Positions 37,077 to 45,485 of a DNA stretch of 64,000 nt are shown here, in pieces. The stretch lies in the NCBI RefSeq assembly GCF_004769525.1, contig NZ_RQFT01000003.1:682001-746000 (forward strand), given 5' to 3'. The notes beneath the pieces were generated by a model, which was not told where the DNA came from, did no database searches, and worked only from the letters and a program-made list of their open reading frames with translations. Positions within the stretch are counted from its first letter, which is position 1. The number at the start of each line of letters is the position of its first letter. The translations under genes and the position numbers were made by a program. The DNA comes from Leptospira bouyouniensis. Lineage in GTDB: Bacteria > Spirochaetota > Leptospiria > Leptospirales > Leptospiraceae.

Positions 37077-38684
37077 ATGAACAATGAAAAACCAAAAGAT
37101 TGGTTACCTGGTTTAAAAGAAAACTGGCGGTCGGACATTTTGTCCGGATTTATTGTCTTTCTCATTGCATTGCCACTTTGTCTAGGAATTTCCTTGGCAT
37201 CTGGTGCTCCACCGATGGCAGGAATTTTTTCTGGGATTGTTGGCGGACTTATTGTCTCCCTTTTGAGTGGATCTCATTTGACGATTAATGGTCCGGCTGC
37301 TGGGTTAATTGCAGTTGTTTTGAATTCAATATTTGTTTTAGGTGGAGGCGATGCAAAGTTAGGTTTTGAACTCACACTTGCAGCAATCGTTATTGCAGGA
37401 GCCATTCAAATTTTATTGGGTTTAGTGAAGGCAGGGAATCTTACCGTTTATTTTCCAATTTCCGTGGTTCATGGAATGATGGCGGCAATTGGTATCATTA
37501 TCATATCCAAACAGTTTTATGTAGCGCTAGGAATCACTCCAAATGCAAAATCGATATTGGGATTATTACTTGAGATTCCTGGAAGTATCGTGAATGTAAA
37601 TCCAGAAGTTGCTATCATTGGAATTTCTGCAATTGTTATCATTGCTTTACTTACTAAAATAAAACAACCTTTATTAAAAAAATTACCTGCACCATTAGTT
37701 GCGGTGATTGTCGGTATAGTTTTGGGTTTTGTTTTTGATTTAGCAGATGAACATTCTTATACTTTATTGAATCATACTTACAAAATAGGTCCTGAGAAAT
37801 TGGTGAATTTACCAAACCATGTTTATGAAGGACTTACGTTCCCTAATTTTTCTAGATGGAAAGATGGAATTTTTTGGGTGATGGTGATCACAATTGCCCT
37901 GATTGCTAGTATTGAATCTTTACTCACTGCAACTGCCGTAGATAATACGGATCCATATAGAAGGAAGTCAAATATGGATCGGGAACTTGTCGCTAAAGGA
38001 GTTGGAAATTTTTTCCTTGGATGGATTGGTGGTTTGCCAATCATCGCAGAAGTTGTAAGGTCATCAGCTAACATGGAGAATGGTGCAAAAACTCGATGGT
38101 CCAATTTTTTTCATGGAATGTTTTTGTTATTGTTTATCATTTTATTGCCTGGTCTCATCCACAGAATTCCATTGGCATCACTTGCAGGTATTTTGATTAT
38201 GGTTGGCCTACGTTTAGCATCCCCGCATGTCTTCCAGGAAACGTATAAAAAAGGATGGGATCAGATTGTTATTTTTTTAGTAACTGTGATTATCACCATT
38301 GTCGAAGATTTGTTGGTTGGTGTGTTTTGTGGGATCATCACTGCAATCTTAATCCAAATGTATTTTGGTGTAAAGTTTCGTTATATTTTTGTAGCTGATA
38401 TCAAAAAAGAATCTAATAACAAAATTCACACATTGTATGTTAAACATGCGCTTCTTTTTTCAAATATGATTTCATTGAAGTTATTATTTCGCAAAATTTC
38501 ACCAGGTGAAAGAATCGATGTAAAATTTGATGAAAATGTGAAGATGATTGGTTTTTCAGCAATTGAGTTTCTGCAAAGTTTTAAACGTGATTATGAAGAA
38601 CGTGGTGGGCAGGTTAATTTGATTGGGTTTGAAGATTTAAAACCGATCTCTGCATATTATGGTGCCACACGGATTCAAAAGTAA
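37077..38684 (+). CDS. SulP-family anion transporter (BicA-like candidate)
   Basis: This 535 aa transporter has the SulP core: GFIVFLIALPLCLGISLASGAPPMAGIFSGIVGG, NGPAAGLIAVV and a IESLLTATAVDN block. A short STAS-like region forms the C-terminus (VKMIGFSAIEFLQSFKRDYE). SulP proteins carry sulfate, bicarbonate or other anions. The SbtA-like neighbour favours bicarbonate, but sulfate cannot be excluded. The ribosome site is part of a 12-bp palindrome AGGAAATTTCCT (37065-37076) directly before the ATG. Confidence 0.9.
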   Translation: MNNEKPKDWLPGLKENWRSDILSGFIVFLIALPLCLGISLASGAPPMAGIFSGIVGGLIVSLLSGSHLTINGPAAGLIAVVLNSIFVLGGGDAKLGFELTLAAIVIAGAIQILLGLVKAGNLTVYFPISVVHGMMAAIGIIIISKQFYVALGITPNAKSILGLLLEIPGSIVNVNPEVAIIGISAIVIIALLTKIKQPLLKKLPAPLVAVIVGIVLGFVFDLADEHSYTLLNHTYKIGPEKLVNLPNHVYEGLTFPNFSRWKDGIFWVMVITIALIASIESLLTATAVDNTDPYRRKSNMDRELVAKGVGNFFLGWIGGLPIIAEVVRSSANMENGAKTRWSNFFHGMFLLLFIILLPGLIHRIPLASLAGILIMVGLRLASPHVFQETYKKGWDQIVIFLVTVIITIVEDLLVGVFCGIITAILIQMYFGVKFRYIFVADIKKESNNKIHTLYVKHALLFSNMISLKLLFRKISPGERIDVKFDENVKMIGFSAIEFLQSFKRDYEERGGQVNLIGFEDLKPISAYYGATRIQK

Positions 38685-38712
38685 GAAAAAATTCTTGTAA
38701 CTATCTTTTCTA

Positions 38713-38747
38713 AAACCAATATTCTTCTATGCAAAGGATATTGGTTT
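38713..38747 (+). terminator. Hairpin overlapping the TPM gene start; terminator or translational control
   Basis: The arms AAACCAATAT (38713-38722) and ATATTGGTTT (38738-38747) form a perfect 10-bp inverted repeat, followed by the T-rich GTTTTCTTTTCTT. This looks like an intrinsic terminator for the SulP transcript. However, the only start codon of the next gene (ATG 38729) lies in its loop, and no Shine-Dalgarno precedes that ATG. Confidence 0.55.
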
Positions 38748-39655
38748 GTTTTCTTTTCTTGTTTCCTATCTTCCTAATTTCCAAAGACGTTCCCAAATTA
38801 AATGCTAGAGTTACAGATGAAACATGGACTCTCCATTCCGATTTTATCGCTGCTTTAGAAAAACAACTTAAAGACCACGAAAAGAAAACTTCCAATCAAA
38901 TTGCTGTATATATCATACCATCTTTAGAAGGGGAAAATCTTGAAGAGTTTTCCATAAGGGTAGCCGAAACTTGGAAATTGGGCCAAAAAGGTAAAGACAA
39001 TGGAGTATTGTTGCTTGTTGCGATAGAAGATAGAAAAATTAGAATCGAAGTTGGTTATGGATTAGAAGGTGCTTTAACGGATATTATGTGCCGGTATATC
39101 ATCGAAAATGAAATAAAACCATATTTTAAAAAAGGAGAATATGACGTAGGGATTCAAAACGGAGTCAAAATCATAATGAAAACCATTGAAGGTGAGTATC
39201 AAATGCCCGAACCAAAAGATTATTCACATTTAGGTCCACTTTCTTTTTTAGGAGAACTTTCCCCTGCTAGTGAAGAGATGCCAATCGTATTGCGAATCTT
39301 TTTATCTTTTTTTATTCTATTTGTATTGGGTATCTTTACCTATTTTGCAGCAAACGCACCTTATATTGGTTGGTTTGTGTATTTCTTTTTGTTTCCTTTT
39401 TGGAGTTTATTTCCTACTGCCATTCATGGAGCCAATGTTGGCGCAACAGTCTTTTTGACATATGCAATAGGAATAGGTATTTATAAACTCTATCATCTTT
39501 TAACACCTCACGGTAGGAAAAGAATGCGTAATAGTAGTTTTAAAACCACGTCTGGAAGTGGTCGTAGCGGTGGTTGGTCTAGTAGTGGAAGTTCAGGTGG
39601 ATTTCGCGGGGGTGGAGGGAGTTTTGGTGGAGGTGGAAGTTCGGGGAGTTGGTGA
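38729..39655 (+). CDS. TPM-domain (YgcG-like) membrane protein
   Basis: The 308 aa protein has a signal peptide (MQRILVCFLFLFPIFLISK), then a TPM domain (about residues 30-155) with SNQIAVYIIPSLEG, GKDNGVLLLVAIEDRKIRIEVGYGLEGALTD. Two to three membrane segments follow (about 185-255), and a Gly/Ser-rich tail ends in GGGGSFGGGGSSGSW. TPM proteins act in membrane protein quality control or photosystem repair in other groups; the exact role here is unknown. Its start codon lies within a hairpin. Confidence 0.85.
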   Translation: MQRILVCFLFLFPIFLISKDVPKLNARVTDETWTLHSDFIAALEKQLKDHEKKTSNQIAVYIIPSLEGENLEEFSIRVAETWKLGQKGKDNGVLLLVAIEDRKIRIEVGYGLEGALTDIMCRYIIENEIKPYFKKGEYDVGIQNGVKIIMKTIEGEYQMPEPKDYSHLGPLSFLGELSPASEEMPIVLRIFLSFFILFVLGIFTYFAANAPYIGWFVYFFLFPFWSLFPTAIHGANVGATVFLTYAIGIGIYKLYHLLTPHGRKRMRNSSFKTTSGSGRSGGWSSSGSSGGFRGGGGSFGGGGSSGSW

Positions 39656-39714
39656 TTCGAAATAGGAATTCCAATTGTTTTATTAAACTTTCTAAGATCT
39701 GGGAACTTTTTTAG

Positions 39715-39731
39715 AATAAACCAGGTTTATT
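39715..39731. promoter_or_regulatory. 17-bp palindrome at the efflux remnant start
   Basis: The arms AATAAACC (39715-39722) and GGTTTATT (39724-39731) are perfect around one central base. The site ends 5 bp before the GTG start at 39737. It is a likely operator of the TetR protein encoded at the end of this remnant operon. Confidence 0.55.
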
Positions 39732-39736
39732 ATATA

Positions 39737-40450
39737 GTGAAATATAGAAATATTTTTTCGTTAATAGGATTTGTATTGAGTCTTGTGCTCACAGCTGAGA
39801 CAACAAAACCGATACAACTGAAAGATTTATGGCAAAAAGTAATTCAGTATAATCCTGAATACTTATCTCTAAAAGCTGACTACGAAAAAGCATTCTACGA
39901 AAATGAAAAAAGTTATGCAGGTTATTTGCCAACTGTCAATGTCCTTGCATCAGCACGCCAATCATCATCCAATTTTAGCGGTTCCGGTACGGTGAATGAT
40001 CCATTGATTAGTGGTGGAGCAAGTGGTAACAATTCTCAAAACCAACAATCGAATACAGGAGAGTCTCGGCCCACAGCAGTAAATCGATATTCAGTTGGAC
40101 TTAGCACAAATCAAAATTTATTTTCAGGATTTCGAGACAAAAGTGGAATTGAAAAAACAGAAGCTTTATTGCAGGCAGCAAAACAAACTTTAAATGATTC
40201 TAGATTAAAAATTTGTTTTGAATTAAAATCTGCATATTCTCAAGCATTATATGCCAAAGAACTCCATCAGCTTTCGCTTAAAATCAAAGACCGAAGAAGT
40301 AAAAATCGTGACTTGGTCAAACTACGAAATGAAGTAGGACAAGAACACAAAGGTAGTTATTTGTTAAGTGAATCTTTTGTTAAACAATCTGAATATGAAG
40401 TTTCATTTGCAGAAAGACTTTTCCAAACCAATTGGAGAGATCACAACTGA
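39737..40450 (+). pseudogene. TolC-like outer membrane efflux protein, truncated
   Basis: A GTG start gives a signal peptide (IFSLIGFVLSLVLTAE) and the first about 220 residues of a TolC-family channel: IQLKDLWQKVIQYNPEYLSLKADYEKA, SYAGYLPTVNVLAS, YSVGLSTNQNLFSGF and LRNEVGQEHKGSYLLSES. TolC proteins need about 430-490 residues. The frame ends at 40450, and the sequence from about 40400 onward reads in another frame as the C-terminus of a MacB permease. The second TolC half is missing, so the product should not form a channel. Confidence 0.85.
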
Positions 40451-40850
40451 AGAAACAAATCAAACCATGTCTACTTTACTTATTGCACTTGCGACTGTTT
40501 CACTTCTTGTGGGCGGAATTGGAATCATGAATATAATGTTAGTGTCTGTAAAAGAAAAAACAAAGGAAATCGGTTTATGCAAAGCTTTGGGTGCAAGAGA
40601 ATCTGATTTCAGAATCCAATTTTTAATCGAATCTACTCTTACAAGTCTTACGAGTGGAATTGTAGGTTTGCTATTTGGAATTTTGGCTGAGTTATTTTTT
40701 CAAGAAAACTTTGGATGGACTATTGTTTTATCCTTTCCTTCGATTGGATTTGCATTTTTATTCTCCATATCGATTGGAATTCTTTTTGGATGGTGGCCTT
40801 CAGAATATGCCGCTAAATTAAGTCCTATTGTAGCCCTACGATCAGAATGA
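40405..40850 (+). pseudogene. MacB-like ABC transporter permease, C-terminal remnant
   Basis: The frame contains DFSKPIGEITTEETNQTMSTLL, then IALATVSLLVGGIGIMNIMLVSVKEKTKEIGLCKALGARESDF and PSEYAAKLSPIVALRSE. This is the last quarter of MacB/FtsX-type permeases with three membrane segments. The ATPase domain, first membrane segment and periplasmic domain are absent, as is any MacA gene. It joins the TolC fragment at about 40390-40425. A single deletion from within tolC to within macB explains it. It ends with ATGA overlap into the TetR gene. Confidence 0.85.
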
Positions 40851-41473
40851 ACACTAAAATCAATCCTAGAAAAGTTCCACAACAGAAGCGGTCCAAAGAA
40901 AGATATCAAAAAATTGTTGATACCGCAATTGAGTTGTTAGGTGAAGTAGGTTATGATGATCTAACAACAGATTTAATTGCAGAAAAAAGTGGGATCTCTG
41001 TAGGTTCTATTTACCAATTTTTCCCAAATAAAGAATCCATCATTTATTCACATGCCGAAGCAAGTTATTTGATTATGCATGACCTCTTTTTTGAAAAGGT
41101 GACGAAAGAATTAAAAAAAACAAAAAAATTCACACCTGAATTTGTTGATTTTACATTAATTGCATTTGAACAAACGTTAAGCGAAGTCAAAGGTTATCGA
41201 TTAATCAATTCAATTTTGTACACAAACGAAGCTTTATTGGATTTAGACATTCAAAGTAATGAACGATTTGCAAGGTCATTGGCTGAAAAAGTAATTTTGG
41301 CAATGTTTCCGAAAGTGAACAAAAAACGTGCTTTTTACATTTCACTTATGATCGTTGAATCAGTCGATTCCGTAACCAGAATCGTCGATCGGTCTCAAAA
41401 AAACTCAGTGAAAAAACAGGTTTTGGCAGAATTACGCACATTACTTCTGGTATATTTTTCCAGTTTTCAATGA
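40847..41473 (+). CDS. TetR/AcrR regulator of the collapsed efflux operon
   Basis: This 208 aa protein has a TetR HTH (RYQKIVDTAIELLGEVGYDDLTTDLIAEKSGISVGSIYQFFPNKESI) and a helical ligand domain. Its ATG overlaps the MacB-remnant stop (ATGA), so it was the last gene of the tolC-macA-macB-tetR operon. It remains intact although the pump genes are gone. It probably binds the palindrome at 39715-39731, and may control other targets elsewhere. Confidence 0.9.
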   Translation: MNTKINPRKVPQQKRSKERYQKIVDTAIELLGEVGYDDLTTDLIAEKSGISVGSIYQFFPNKESIIYSHAEASYLIMHDLFFEKVTKELKKTKKFTPEFVDFTLIAFEQTLSEVKGYRLINSILYTNEALLDLDIQSNERFARSLAEKVILAMFPKVNKKRAFYISLMIVESVDSVTRIVDRSQKNSVKKQVLAELRTLLLVYFSSFQ

Positions 41474-41480
41474 TTTAACA

Positions 41481-41534
41481 TTGACAAAGTTTTAACACAA
41501 TTCTAAAATTTTCCAAATGTGAGGTTTACCTCAC
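41481..41534 (+). promoter_or_regulatory. Sigma70-type promoter and palindromic operator of the copper operon
   Basis: TTGACA (41481-41486), a 17-bp spacer and TAAAAT (41504-41509) make a strong housekeeping promoter. Downstream of the likely start lies GTGAGGT-TT-ACCTCAC (41519-41534), a palindrome with perfect 7-bp arms, 15 bp before the ATG at 41550. Its position fits repression. The regulator is not identified. Confidence 0.7.
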
Positions 41535-41549
41535 GTTTCGGGAAAAACT

Positions 41550-43523
41550 ATGGAAAAAACCAAAAAGATATTTTTAGGGATCTTTCTGGCAATGTTCTTA
41601 ACCTTTGGTTTGAATTTTTGCAACTCAGAAGACCCGGCTAACTCGGCATTTGTGCATGTCACAATGATGGACAATGCCTTTCATCCACCAGTGATCCGTA
41701 CCTTCAAAGGTGGGAAAATTCGTTTTGTGAATGAGGGAAATAACCCACACAATGCAATTTCCATAAACAAGGACTGGTCAACGGAAACCACTTATGGCAA
41801 CTTAGCGATGTTTCGTGGTGCTCATACTGATGTGTTTTTTCCAGAAGAAGGAGTGTTTCCATATTTTTGTTCCTTTCATGCGTCGCCAGATGGTAAAATA
41901 GGGATGACCGGTGTTGCTGTGATAGGCGATGCATCTTACAACCCACAGGCGAATACATCAAAATCCAAAATTTCCAAAAAGTGGACTGGTGTGACAAGAA
42001 AGGTTCCTTCACAATATAAAACGATACAAAATGCAGTTGATGCAGCTTCTCCAGGTGATCTTGTTTTAGTCGCAAAAGGGATTTATAAAGAAGAAGTTAC
42101 TGTTACAACTCCTTCTATTACCATTCGGGGAGAAGATCGTAATTTGACTATCATCGATGGAGAATTCCTACGTGGGAATGGCATAATGGTTGTTGGTGCT
42201 GATGGTGTTGCCGTCGAAAATATCACCACACGTAATGCAACTCTCAATGGAGTTTATTGGACAGGTGTAAAAGGTTATCGTGGATCTTACATAACGGCAT
42301 ATAACAATGGTGACTATGGTGTTTATGCATTTGATTCCGTTGATGGATTGATTGAAAACTCGTATGCATCTGGATCACCTGACTCAGGTTTTTATATTGG
42401 TCAATGTAATCCATGTAATGCAATTATTCATGATGTAGTCTCTGAAAATAATGCTCTGGGATATTCAGGTACGAATTCTAGCGGGAATATCTACTTGTTA
42501 TCATCAATTTGGAGAAAAAATCAATTAGGCATTGGTCCAAATACTTTAGACCGTGAATTGTTACCACCGCAGAAGCAGATGGTTGTGAAAAAAAATATTG
42601 TTTATGATAACAATAACACAAACGCTCCTTCTAAAAAATTGGAATACCCTTCGATTGGAAATGGTATCGCTTTACTTGGTGCATTGGAAAATATTGTCGA
42701 AGATAATTTAGTTTTTAATCACAACAATTATGGAATCCTTGTGACGATGAATATTGATGAAAACATTTGGATTTCGAATAATAACATTGTGAGAAATAAT
42801 CAAGTGTATCATTCCGGACGAGGTGACATTGCTCTAAGTGGACCAGTCAATGTTGGAAATTGTTTTGAAGGGAATTCTTATGGAGTTTCAAGCCCACCAA
42901 TGTTGGAATCCTTACAATCTTGTTCTGGAATTCGATACCCACATCTAGGGGATATGTCATCTAGCATTGGTCTACTTGCGCTTTTTGTACAGGCAAACTT
43001 AAAAGAATTTGTTTTAGGTTCCTACAAAAATCAACCAATCCCAGGTTCACAAACAAATATGCCGGCCGAAGCACAGACAAAAATTGTGCCTGCACATGAT
43101 GTGTTTGAATCTTACAAAGGACTTATTGATTCTGCTGAATTGCCAAAAATCGATCAAAAAGATTTTGAAGCACAGACTAACAAGATGTATACGTCTGGTT
43201 GGAGAGTTCATTTTCCAGGGACACTAAAAACATGGTATTTCCACATCATGGGATACCTTCTACCATTTGCAATTTTTGCAGCATGGACAGGTCTTGCTAT
43301 GTTGGATCGATTCTCGTTGAAAGGTGCCAAGGTGGACAAATATTTTTGGATGATTTTACTTTTACCGTTTATCGGTTCATTAGTATATCTATTTTCAAAG
43401 GAATCAAAAGTTTCCCCAGTAGTCAGGAATACTGTCGTGTTTGGTGGAATTTTATTATTTTTTACAATACTAGCATATGCTGGTTATGCGATGACTGCGG
43501 TGACTGAACCGTCAATTACTTAA
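41550..43523 (+). CDS. Cupredoxin - parallel beta-helix - membrane protein
   Basis: The 657 aa protein is a lipoprotein candidate (FLTFGLNFC, Cys at about 25). Residues about 35-130 form a cupredoxin with type-1 copper ligands His in NNPHNAIS, Cys and His in YFCSFHASP and Met in GMTG. Residues about 150-460 are a NosD-like right-handed beta-helix (YKTIQNAVDAASPGDLVLVAKGIYKEEV, then repeated NITTRNATLNG-type turns). The C-terminus (about 555-650) has three membrane segments with a DKYFWMILLLPFIGSLVYLF block like PLDc_N. It leads an operon with a multicopper oxidase and SCO1, so copper handling or electron transfer outside the cytoplasm is likely. Confidence 0.87.
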   Translation: MEKTKKIFLGIFLAMFLTFGLNFCNSEDPANSAFVHVTMMDNAFHPPVIRTFKGGKIRFVNEGNNPHNAISINKDWSTETTYGNLAMFRGAHTDVFFPEEGVFPYFCSFHASPDGKIGMTGVAVIGDASYNPQANTSKSKISKKWTGVTRKVPSQYKTIQNAVDAASPGDLVLVAKGIYKEEVTVTTPSITIRGEDRNLTIIDGEFLRGNGIMVVGADGVAVENITTRNATLNGVYWTGVKGYRGSYITAYNNGDYGVYAFDSVDGLIENSYASGSPDSGFYIGQCNPCNAIIHDVVSENNALGYSGTNSSGNIYLLSSIWRKNQLGIGPNTLDRELLPPQKQMVVKKNIVYDNNNTNAPSKKLEYPSIGNGIALLGALENIVEDNLVFNHNNYGILVTMNIDENIWISNNNIVRNNQVYHSGRGDIALSGPVNVGNCFEGNSYGVSSPPMLESLQSCSGIRYPHLGDMSSSIGLLALFVQANLKEFVLGSYKNQPIPGSQTNMPAEAQTKIVPAHDVFESYKGLIDSAELPKIDQKDFEAQTNKMYTSGWRVHFPGTLKTWYFHIMGYLLPFAIFAAWTGLAMLDRFSLKGAKVDKYFWMILLLPFIGSLVYLFSKESKVSPVVRNTVVFGGILLFFTILAYAGYAMTAVTEPSIT

Positions 43524-43536
43524 TAGGAGTATTATT

Positions 43537-43848
43537 ATGGAAACAAATTTTGCAAATCCAAGTTTTTGGACCTACTTTATCGGATCTTATGCGTATTACT
43601 TGCCATTCGTTTTGACGATGGTTTGGGCACCTTTGGCATTGTTTGGACTTTCAAAACAAAAGGATATGACAACAATCAAACAAGTGGTTTGGTCACTTTT
43701 GATTTTGGTCGTTCCAGTTGTTGGTCCAGCATTATACTTACTGTTAGTTGACAAAGAATATGACAAAAAATTTAAACAAATCGCTGTAGGTGGTGGACTA
43801 GGTGTCTTTCTCCTAGTTTGGATTTTAAGTTTAATTTCACATATTTAA
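43537..43848 (+). CDS. Small PLDc_N-like membrane protein
   Basis: This 103 aa protein has three membrane segments. The central KQVVWSLLILVVPVVGPALYLLL stretch matches the PLDc_N-type two-helix motif and echoes the C-terminus of the preceding beta-helix protein. It starts 13 bp after that gene, with a ribosome site AGGAG, and is 15 bp before the multicopper oxidase. It may anchor or assemble the copper complex; the precise function is unknown. Confidence 0.8.
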   Translation: METNFANPSFWTYFIGSYAYYLPFVLTMVWAPLALFGLSKQKDMTTIKQVVWSLLILVVPVVGPALYLLLVDKEYDKKFKQIAVGGGLGVFLLVWILSLISHI

Positions 43849-43863
43849 ATTCAGGTAACCAAA

Positions 43864-44928
43864 ATGGATCGGAAAAGTTTTCTAACAACAATTGGATTTG
43901 GAGTTATGGGTTTTGTGGGATCAATTTTTGGTTCCATGGGATTTAATTCCAGAAAGTCCAATGATATATGTGGACCTTCTGATCCATCTTCCTCTTCTGC
44001 AAACTTTGGAATTGTAACGAGTCCTACGGTCAGTGACAATTACCAAAATTCTATTGGTGCGGGTGGAAGTTTACGTGGTACCAATACTTATGGAAGTATG
44101 GCACATCCACCATTCTTCATAAAAGAAGAATACACTGAACGTTTCTATTTTCCACCTAATTACAATAATACTAAAAATAAGGTCAAAGATTTTAACTTAA
44201 ATCTTTTTCCTTTGAGTGTGAATATTGCACACAATGTCAATTACCAAGCGTGGACTTTTGATGGAGTAGTACCGGGACCAATCCTTCGAGCAAATTTAGG
44301 TGACAAACTTCGCATTCATGTAAAAAATTCTAGCCCTGATCCTCATTCCTTACATTTTCATGGAACTCACGATCCAATGGAAGATGGATGGGAACCTATC
44401 CCGGCTTTTGGTGAGAGAACTTATGAAATCGAGGCAGGTCCAATAGGATTACACCCTTACCATTGTCATGTTCCACCTCTTATGTTACACACCGCCAAAG
44501 GTTTGTATGGTGCTTTATTGGTGGATCCACCTGTGAAAAGAAAACCTGCTCATGAATTTGTTCTTACGTTTTCGGGTTGGGAAACGAAGGGTCAAGGGAA
44601 AAATGATTTTTATACCTGGAATGGAATCGCAGGTATATACGATCGATATCCAATGAAAGTACCAGTCGGAGAACGTGTTCGATTTTACATTCAAAATATG
44701 ATGGAAAGAGAACCTGTGATGACATTTCATCTACATGCACAAACTTTTGATATCATTCGTAGTTTAGGAACAACAGTTCCCGATGGACACTCCGATGTAG
44801 TCACCATTGGTCAAACTGAGCGAGTTGTGATTGAGTTTGTACTCACAAAAAAAGGTAGATATATGTTTCATCCACATCAAACACATATGGCGGAAAATGG
44901 AGGGATGGGTTGGATCGTAGCTGTTTAA
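43864..44928 (+). CDS. Two-domain multicopper oxidase
   Basis: The 354 aa protein has an N-terminal hydrophobic signal (FLTTIGFGVMGFVGSIFG) and a Ser-rich linker. Domain 1 contains SLHFHGTHDPMEDGW and the type-1 site HPYHCHVPPLMLHTAKG (His, Cys, His, Met candidates). Domain 2 contains MTFHLHAQTFDI and FHPHQTHMAENGGMGW. The two-domain build with the blue-copper site in domain 1 is like NirK or two-domain laccases. I cannot choose between nitrite reductase-like and oxidase activity, though the absence of other nir genes argues against denitrification. Confidence 0.87.
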   Translation: MDRKSFLTTIGFGVMGFVGSIFGSMGFNSRKSNDICGPSDPSSSSANFGIVTSPTVSDNYQNSIGAGGSLRGTNTYGSMAHPPFFIKEEYTERFYFPPNYNNTKNKVKDFNLNLFPLSVNIAHNVNYQAWTFDGVVPGPILRANLGDKLRIHVKNSSPDPHSLHFHGTHDPMEDGWEPIPAFGERTYEIEAGPIGLHPYHCHVPPLMLHTAKGLYGALLVDPPVKRKPAHEFVLTFSGWETKGQGKNDFYTWNGIAGIYDRYPMKVPVGERVRFYIQNMMEREPVMTFHLHAQTFDIIRSLGTTVPDGHSDVVTIGQTERVVIEFVLTKKGRYMFHPHQTHMAENGGMGWIVAV

Positions 44929-45485
44929 AAAAAGTAACATTTGTCTTTTTGATATTATTAAATATAATTCAATATGGATGCCAATCGAAAGCAGATATCA
45001 ACCGAGAAGTTTGGAACCAATTGGGATTTGTTAAACCAAATGGCGAAAGTTTAGATCCTAAATTTTGGTCAGAAAAAAAATCTGTATTATATTTTGGATT
45101 TTCTCATTGTCCCGATATGTGTCCCTTGGCGTTAACTAATTTTGGAAGAGCATCTCTCATCTTAGGTGAAAAAGGAAAAGAGTTTCAATTTGTTTTCATT
45201 ACATTAGATCCAGAAAGAGATTCACCTTCGACTTTAGAAAAATATGTACAAAACTTCCCAAGTAAAAATTTAACTGCTCTTTCGCCTAATGTAGAGAGTT
45301 TAGAAGCATTAACTAAAATGTTTGGAATCGTTAAAGAGAAGGTTGGAGATGGAAATTCATATCGAATCGACCATTCCAATTTCATATATGTTTTGGATGA
45401 AAAGTTGAATACGATTAAAACATTTCCTGGGGGAGTTTCAGCAAATGCACTCGCCACAGAACTTAGGAAGTTATCTGTACCTTAG
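44910..45485 (+). CDS. SCO1/SenC copper-delivery lipoprotein
   Basis: A TTG start at 44910 is supported by GGAGG ending 6 bp upstream, inside the end of the multicopper oxidase gene. The 191 aa product has a lipoprotein signal (FVFLILLNIIQYGC), the copper site CPDMCP (within FGFSHCPDMCPLALTNF), and the distal His in RIDHSNFIYV. SCO proteins carry Cu to cytochrome oxidase CuA or other cuproenzymes. Here the partner is probably the oxidase encoded just upstream. Its 3' end overlaps the convergent histidine kinase gene by 23 bp. Confidence 0.92.
   Translation: MDRSCLKKVTFVFLILLNIIQYGCQSKADINREVWNQLGFVKPNGESLDPKFWSEKKSVLYFGFSHCPDMCPLALTNFGRASLILGEKGKEFQFVFITLDPERDSPSTLEKYVQNFPSKNLTALSPNVESLEALTKMFGIVKEKVGDGNSYRIDHSNFIYVLDEKLNTIKTFPGGVSANALATELRKLSVP

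Noticed and set aside
43864..44928. Calling the two-domain oxidase a nitrite reductase NirK
   Set aside because: The fold fits, but the trinuclear or type-2 site details cannot be settled by eye, and no other denitrification gene is present.
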